Shown piece after piece: positions 7,326 to 11,757 of a DNA stretch of 11,757 nt. A model generated the notes under the pieces. That model was given only the letters and a program-made list of their open reading frames with translations, searched no databases and had not been told where the DNA came from. A program made the translations under genes and the position numbers. Position 1 is the stretch's first letter. Each line of letters starts with the position of its first letter. The DNA is from Syntrophomonas sp. (GTDB lineage Bacteria; Bacillota; Syntrophomonadia; Syntrophomonadales; Syntrophomonadaceae), in NCBI GenBank assembly GCA_028709355.1, contig JAQVXF010000018.1:1-11757 (forward strand), given 5' to 3'.

Positions 7326-8340
7326 AATATAGGTTTTGAGCGACCACTATCTCGGCGATCTGGATGGCATTGGTGGCTGCCCCTTTGCGGATCTGGTCTG
7401 CCGCTACCCACATGGCCAGGCCATTGTCGATAGAAATGTCTTTCCGGATCCGGCCCACAAATACCTCATCCCGATTGGAGGTATAGAGCGGCATGGGATA
7501 GATATTGGCAGCAGGGTCGTCCAGGACCACCACTCCCGGGGCAGAGCGCAGTATCTGGCGAGCTTCAGCAACCCCCAGCGATCTTTCGGTCTCTATATTG
7601 ATGGATTCAGAATGACTGCGGAAAACCGGAACTCGAACCGCTGTCGGCGCCACTCTTAAATCCGGGATACACATAATTTTGCGGGTCTCCCAGACCATCT
7701 TCATCTCTTCCCGGGTATAGTCGTCCTCAACAAAGTCGTCGATATGAGGAATCAGGTTGAAGGCGATCTGGTGCTGGAAAACTTGGGGTATCACCTGAAC
7801 ATCGCCCAGATAGTCCCGGGACTGTCTATCGAGCTCGTCCAGGCCCGCCTTGCCCGCCCCAGAGACGGCCTGGTAGGTTGATACCACTACCCGTTTGATC
7901 CCAGCGGCCAAGTGGATGGGATTGATGGCTACCACCATTATAATGGTGGAGCAGTTGGGGTTGGCAATGATACCTTTATGGGCCGCTATGGCCCCGGCGT
8001 TTACCTCAGGAACTACCAGCGGGACCTCTCGATCAAGCCGAAACGCATAGCTGTTGTCGATGACCACGCAGCCGTTGGCGGCAGCTACCGGGGCCAGCGA
8101 TCGGCTCACCTCGGTTCCTACCGCAAACAGAGCCAAGTCTGATTGTTTGAAGGCTTGTGCATCGGCGATGCCCACGGTTATGGTCTGACCCTTGAACTTG
8201 AGTGTGCTGCCGGCCTCACTGGGATCGGCCAAGCATAACAGTTCTCCGGCGGGAAAATCCCTTTCCTCCAAGATTTTGAGCATCTCCTGTCCGACTGCAC
8301 CCGTAGCTCCAACTACTGCCAATGTTACTGCGTTAGCCAC
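7324..8340 (-). CDS. asd: Aspartate-semialdehyde dehydrogenase
   Basis: Reduces 4-aspartyl phosphate to aspartate semialdehyde with NADPH, the branch-point step after aspartate kinase. The 338-residue protein is typical of the Gram-positive form. The nucleotide-binding glycine loop GATGAVG is at 11-17. The catalytic cysteine is Cys130 in NPNCST, Gln157 lies in TYQAVSGAG, and the acid/base histidine is His243 in RSHSE. The start is GTG at 8340-8338 with AGGAGG 7 nt upstream. Its stop codon overlaps the dapG ribosome-binding site. A 145-bp gap separates it from dapB upstream on the same strand; no convincing promoter or terminator is visible there, so co-transcription with dapB is likely but not shown. 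Confidence 0.97.
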   Translation of the reverse strand: MANAVTLAVVGATGAVGQEMLKILEERDFPAGELLCLADPSEAGSTLKFKGQTITVGIADAQAFKQSDLALFAVGTEVSRSLAPVAAANGCVVIDNSYAFRLDREVPLVVPEVNAGAIAAHKGIIANPNCSTIIMVVAINPIHLAAGIKRVVVSTYQAVSGAGKAGLDELDRQSRDYLGDVQVIPQVFQHQIAFNLIPHIDDFVEDDYTREEMKMVWETRKIMCIPDLRVAPTAVRVPVFRSHSESINIETERSLGVAEARQILRSAPGVVVLDDPAANIYPMPLYTSNRDEVFVGRIRKDISIDNGLAMWVAADQIRKGAATNAIQIAEIVVAQNLY

Positions 8341-8485
8341 GTTACTACCTCCTGCACTTGGCTTTATTTATGATTATGCTTTCCCATTCTAACATAATGG
8401 CCGAATCATCTACAATCAGCCCGGCCAAAGTGGGTTTTGGGGATGACCAGGGCTGGTACCCAATCATATTGATGCCTCAAGTGGT

Positions 8486-9280
8486 CTATAATAGTTTTTC
8501 CAAACCGTAGACCAAACCCTTGATGCCGATGATTCTCTTGACTGTCATCACCACTCCGGGCATGAACCCAACCCGGTCGATGGAATCATGACGGATATGC
8601 AGACTCTGTCCGATCCCACCAAAGATCACCTCCTGGTGGGCTACGAAACCAGGCAGCCGAACACTATGGATCCTAATCCCATCCAGTTCTCCGCCCCGGG
8701 CTCCGGGGAGCTTCTCGAATTCCCGGTGGTTCTGAAGCGGTCGCCGCTGCCGCCGCTGGTTGATCATCTCGGCGGTCTTGATAGCCGTCCCTGAAGGGGC
8801 ATCCAACTTCTGGTCATGGTGCAGCTCGATAATCTCTACATCAGGAAAGTAAAGGGCAGCTTCCTGAGCCATCTTCATCATCAACACCGCTCCGATGGCA
8901 AAATTGGGTATCACCGCTACCCCGACTTTATGGTCCTGGGCTAATTCGTCCAGTTGTGCCAATTCTGCTTCGTTTAGTCCAGTGGTGCCAACGACACAAT
9001 TTATACCGTGCTGCAGGGCCAGGCTGGTGTTTTTGAAGACGGATTGGGGACTGGTAAAGTCGATCATTACGTCAGCCTGGTTGTTCTCAAGCCATTCTTC
9101 CAGGTCATGGGTTACTGGATGCGCCATTGTTCGTGTGCCTCCAACATCTGGCATGATCCCGGCACCGCTATCTACCAAGCCTACCAGTTCTAAAACTTCA
9201 TCCTGTTGAACTGCCCGGGTTGTCTCCAGGCCCATTTTACCCAAAGCTCCCGATATCAGGACCTTGATGTTTGCCGCCAT
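8486..9280 (-). CDS. dapB: 4-hydroxy-tetrahydrodipicolinate reductase
   Basis: Reduces the DapA product with NAD(P)H to tetrahydrodipicolinate, the precursor of diaminopimelate and lysine. The length of 264 residues is typical. The N-terminal Rossmann loop is GALGKMG at 11-17. The nicotinamide-side motif VVGTTG is at 96-101. The substrate signature ELHHDQKLDAPSGTA at 152-166 supplies the catalytic His154/His155, Lys158 and the SGTA substrate contacts. The start is ATG at 9280-9278, preceded by an excellent AGGAGGTG site with 5-nt spacing. It is the first gene of the diaminopimelate cluster and is divergent from rqcH across 131 bp. No lysine riboswitch fits in that short upstream region. Confidence 0.97.
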   Translation of the reverse strand: MAANIKVLISGALGKMGLETTRAVQQDEVLELVGLVDSGAGIMPDVGGTRTMAHPVTHDLEEWLENNQADVMIDFTSPQSVFKNTSLALQHGINCVVGTTGLNEAELAQLDELAQDHKVGVAVIPNFAIGAVLMMKMAQEAALYFPDVEIIELHHDQKLDAPSGTAIKTAEMINQRRQRRPLQNHREFEKLPGARGGELDGIRIHSVRLPGFVAHQEVIFGGIGQSLHIRHDSIDRVGFMPGVVMTVKRIIGIKGLVYGLEKLL

Positions 9281-9308
9281 TTCCCCACCTCCTCATAACT
9301 TCAAAATC

Positions 9309-9337
9309 ATTCTTATACATTTTGGGGGTGTAGTCAA
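9309..9337 (-). promoter_or_regulatory. Possible promoter of the dapB cluster
   Basis: On the minus strand TTGACT (plus 9332-9337) is followed, after 17 bp, by AAGAAT (plus 9309-9314). The -35 is 5 of 6 and the -10 is 4 of 6. Transcription would start near 9302, about 20 nt before the dapB ribosome-binding site. A second, perfect TTGACA on the same strand (plus 9352-9357) has no acceptable -10 at the right distance. Confidence 0.4.
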
Positions 9338-9350
9338 GAAAACCGCCCTG

Positions 9351-9379
9351 CTGTCAAGCGGGCTTTTCTATAGTATAAT
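9351..9379 (+). promoter_or_regulatory. Sigma-A promoter of rqcH
   Basis: CTGTCA (9351-9356, 4 of 6) and a consensus TATAAT (9374-9379) are separated by exactly 17 bp. Transcription would start near 9386, leaving a leader of about 26 nt that contains the GAGGTGA ribosome-binding site at 9399-9405. Confidence 0.75.
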
Positions 9380-9411
9380 GGTGGCGGTAAATAGAGCTGA
9401 GGTGAACAAAT

Positions 9412-11208
9412 ATGCCTTTTGACGGCCTGGCCGTCCGTGCCATAAGCCGAGAGCTGGACGAACGCCTAAAAGACGCCCGTATCGACAAAGTCTATCAACC
9501 GGAAAAGGATGAACTGGTTTTCTCCATCCGCCCCACCCAGGGTGGAACCATGCGATTGCTCATCTCGGCCAATCCCAAATGGGCACGCATCCATCTAACC
9601 GAGCAGCGCAAACCCAATCCGACCCATCCGCCTTCCTTCTGCATGCTGCTGCGCAAGTACCTGGAAGGCGGCAAGATCAAGGAGATCAAGCAGTTAGGGA
9701 TGGAAAGGATCATCCAGATCCGGATCGAGGCCATGAATGACTTCCGCGAATGGCAGGACAAGTACCTGGTCTGTGAATTCATGGGCCGGCATTCTAATAT
9801 AATCCTGGTCAATCCCGCTACCAACTTGGTCTTGGATGCCATCAAGAGGATCAACAGTGAGATGAGTTCCTATCGCGAGGTCATGCCGGGGCGTGAATAT
9901 CTCCTGCCCCCGTCGCAGGGAAAATTGGAACCTTTGTCCGCCGATTTCGAATCTTTTGCAGCCGCTTTGTATCAACAGGATGAAAATCTCGATGCGGCTG
10001 CTGCTCTGTTCAACATTTATACCGGGTTGAGTTCCTTCAGCGCCGGGCAGATATGTGACACAGCCGGGCTGCCCTCCGGGATCGCAGTGGGCGAGTGCGG
10101 TGAATTTGAAATGACCAGGCTTTTCCAGGCGACCAGGGATCTCATTGACAGCATCGATCAAGGCCTCATCCAGCCTACGGTGCAATATAAGAAATTAATT
10201 CCCATCGAATTTGCCCCCTACTTTTTCCGGGCAGGTAACGAGTCGGACCGATTGAAATCCTTCCCCAGTGCCAATGATGCTTATGATGCCTTTTTCAGCC
10301 AGAAGCTGGCCCAGTTGAAACTGCAGTCACTGCAGGACAACCTGGCCCGCAAGATCAATGAACACCTGCAGAAGGCTTACCGCAAGAAATTTCTGCAGGA
10401 AGGCGACCTAAGCCAGGCGGGCCAAAAAGACCTCTACAAAACCTGGGGTGAATTATTGACTTCTTATGCCCATCGCTTCAAAAAGGGAGACGCTGCTGCC
10501 GTGGTACCCGATTTTATAACCGGTGAGGATATCAGTCTACCCCTGGATGTACGCTATACCCCGATCCAAAATGCCCAACGCTTCTTCAAAATATACAACA
10601 AAGCCCAAGGGGCCAAGCGGCACTTGGTGAGGATGATGAAGGAGACCCAAGATGGCATCGACTACCTCGAATCAGTACTGGTGGCGGTCAAGCAAGCCGA
10701 AAGTCCTGCCGAGATCGAGGAGATAATCGAAGAACTGGAAAAAGAAAAATACTTGCGGGCTGCTTCTGCCCGGAGCAAGAAGCAGGCCCGCCGCAGCACC
10801 CCGCGCCAATTCTTGTCCTCCGATAGCTTGACCATCCGGGTCGGCCGCAACAATCTCCAGAATGACCGGCTGACTTTGAAGGAATCCAAGCGCACCGACC
10901 TCTGGCTGCATACCCAAAGGATTCCCGGCAGTCATGTCATTATCAGCCTGCCGCCTCACATCACCTCCATCGACCAGGTCCCGGACCGCACCCTTGAAGA
11001 GGCGGCCGGTCTGGCCGCCCGCTTCAGCCAGGCCTCGACGGCGGCTAAAGTACCGGTCGACTACACCTTCCGCTCCAACGTGAAAAAGCCCGGCGGAGCA
11101 AGGCCGGGCATGGTCACCTATGACAATTATTGGACTTTGTTGGCGGATCCCGCTGTGGAGTTGGTTGAGCAAGCTTCGGCGAGTGCTTCCGCCGACACCA
11201 AACCCTAG
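9412..11208 (+). CDS. rqcH: Rqc2 homologue RqcH (NFACT/FbpA family)
   Basis: Ribosome quality control factor. After ribosome splitting it binds the 50S subunit carrying peptidyl-tRNA and directs C-terminal alanine tailing of the stalled peptide for degradation. Homologues were earlier described as fibronectin-binding proteins (FbpA, PavA). The 598 residues are slightly longer than the usual 560-580. NFACT-N spans about 1-180, with PPSFCMLLRKYLEGG at 73-87 and EFMGRHSNIIL at 122-132. A helical, partly coiled-coil middle follows (about 290-445), then NFACT-R at about 475-580 with GRNNLQNDRLT, DLWLH and PGSHV, and VKKPGGARPGMVTY at 557-570. The tail (581-598) is low-complexity Ala/Ser. The residue pair reported as Asp-Arg in B. 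subtilis RqcH appears here as Glu98-Arg99. The ATG start follows GAGGTGA by 6 nt. The gene has its own promoter and ends overlapping the convergent cyclase gene. Confidence 0.95.
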   Translation: MPFDGLAVRAISRELDERLKDARIDKVYQPEKDELVFSIRPTQGGTMRLLISANPKWARIHLTEQRKPNPTHPPSFCMLLRKYLEGGKIKEIKQLGMERIIQIRIEAMNDFREWQDKYLVCEFMGRHSNIILVNPATNLVLDAIKRINSEMSSYREVMPGREYLLPPSQGKLEPLSADFESFAAALYQQDENLDAAAALFNIYTGLSSFSAGQICDTAGLPSGIAVGECGEFEMTRLFQATRDLIDSIDQGLIQPTVQYKKLIPIEFAPYFFRAGNESDRLKSFPSANDAYDAFFSQKLAQLKLQSLQDNLARKINEHLQKAYRKKFLQEGDLSQAGQKDLYKTWGELLTSYAHRFKKGDAAAVVPDFITGEDISLPLDVRYTPIQNAQRFFKIYNKAQGAKRHLVRMMKETQDGIDYLESVLVAVKQAESPAEIEEIIEELEKEKYLRAASARSKKQARRSTPRQFLSSDSLTIRVGRNNLQNDRLTLKESKRTDLWLHTQRIPGSHVIISLPPHITSIDQVPDRTLEEAAGLAARFSQASTAAKVPVDYTFRSNVKKPGGARPGMVTYDNYWTLLADPAVELVEQASASASADTKP

Positions 11209-11757
11209 AGGGAGTCAAGGCGAATGAAATTCTGGCTGAAGAACTCTCTGAACTTCTCCCGGTTGTGAGGTTTTTCTCGGTACATGCGGTTGTCAGCCTC
11301 TCTGAATACTTCCTCCATATTTTCATGGGCGTTGGTCTTGACTGCCCAGCCCAGGGACAGGCTTATGGGCACCGGTGGAGTCCTGTGACGCGAATTGGCT
11401 ACCTGTTCCCGAATCCTTTGGACGGCGGTGTCTACTGCTTCCGGTACACACTGAGGTAATAGGATGGCGAACTCGTCCCCGCCGATGCGGGCCACCACAT
11501 CGCTGGACCGGAAACTGCGGGACAGGATGTTGGCCACCGCGGCCAGCAATTCATCCCCCGCCTGATGGCCAAGATGATCGTTGACCAGTTTTAATCCATC
11601 CACATCGCAGACCACTATGCCTACCGGATCGAAGCGGCCACTTTGCATCCGTTCCATTTCTTCTTCGAAGTAATTGCGATTATACAGTCCGGTCGGTTTG
11701 TCATGCAGATTGAGGTAGCGCAGCCATTCCTCCATCTCTTTGCGGTCGGTGATATCA
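11205..11757 (-). CDS. Diguanylate cyclase, GGDEF domain (N-terminus outside window)
   Basis: Makes the second messenger cyclic di-GMP from two GTP. Only the C-terminal 183 residues are visible; the reading frame stays open to the right edge. The first residues, DITDRKEMEEW, are the linker typical of a PAS domain joined to GGDEF, so at least one PAS sensor probably lies outside the window. An internal ATG at 11735 is therefore not taken as the start. The GGDEF active-site loop is intact (bases 11469-11483), as is the upstream DVDGLKLVNDHLGH region. RSSD, exactly five residues before GGDEF, forms a complete inhibitory I-site, so product inhibition is expected. The domain closes with ADNRMY and a short charged tail. 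Its TAG stop overlaps the rqcH stop tail to tail. Domain call is certain; sensor input is unknown. Confidence 0.93.
   Translation of the reverse strand, partial: DITDRKEMEEWLRYLNLHDKPTGLYNRNYFEEEMERMQSGRFDPVGIVVCDVDGLKLVNDHLGHQAGDELLAAVANILSRSFRSSDVVARIGGDEFAILLPQCVPEAVDTAVQRIREQVANSRHRTPPVPISLSLGWAVKTNAHENMEEVFREADNRMYREKPHNREKFREFFSQNFIRLDSL

Noticed and set aside
9341..9367. Possible hairpin AAAACCGCCC ... GGGCTTTT between dapB and rqcH
   Set aside because: It pairs only four GC pairs plus A-T pairs across a bulge, and it sits in a divergent promoter region where no terminator is expected.
9694..10185. Antisense open frame of 163 codons inside rqcH
   Set aside because: It lies opposite a clear RqcH coding sequence, has no recognisable motif and no ribosome-binding site; typical of a shadow frame in moderately GC-rich DNA.
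10672..11172. Antisense open frame of 166 codons at the rqcH 3' end
   Set aside because: It mirrors the conserved NFACT-R domain codon pattern and has no protein-family features of its own.

Overview
This window looks like a stretch of ordinary core chromosome from a Gram-positive, probably endospore-forming Firmicute of the clostridial type. Three things suggest this. The gene order dapG-dapA-RNase J-FtsK/SpoIIIE closely follows Bacillus subtilis. The aspartokinase is of the DapG type. The ribosome-binding sites are strong AGGAGG-like sequences, and GTG or TTG starts are common. The exact genus is inference and cannot be fixed from the sequence alone. I see no tRNA, rRNA, CRISPR array, insertion sequence or phage gene.

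Layout, left to right. Positions 2-2116 (minus): an FtsK/SpoIIIE-type DNA translocase, cut by the left edge of the window. 2250-3029 (minus): UppP, undecaprenyl-diphosphate phosphatase, with a TTG start and a promoter bracketed by a perfect 12-bp inverted repeat. 3256-4917 (minus): ribonuclease J, with its own promoter and a hairpin terminator. 5183-9280 (minus): a four-gene diaminopimelate/lysine cluster, transcribed dapB, asd, dapG, dapA, ending in a hairpin terminator. 9412-11208 (plus): rqcH, the ribosome quality control factor (NFACT/FbpA family), transcribed divergently from dapB. 11205-11757 (minus): the C-terminal part of a PAS-GGDEF diguanylate cyclase, cut by the right edge, whose stop codon overlaps that of rqcH.

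How the genes fit together. asd, dapG, dapA and dapB cover four early steps from aspartate to tetrahydrodipicolinate, the precursor of lysine and of the meso-diaminopimelate in peptidoglycan (and, in spore formers, of dipicolinate). UppP recycles the lipid carrier used for the same wall. FtsK/SpoIIIE moves DNA through the division or sporulation septum. RNase J handles mRNA decay and RNA maturation, and RqcH rescues obstructed 50S subunits. Every complete gene appears intact, with its diagnostic active-site residues present. The less ordinary features are in the punctuation: the inverted repeat around the uppP promoter, the shared CTAG stop of rqcH and the cyclase, and the crowded divergent region between dapB and rqcH. 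I found no evidence of a novel multi-gene system.
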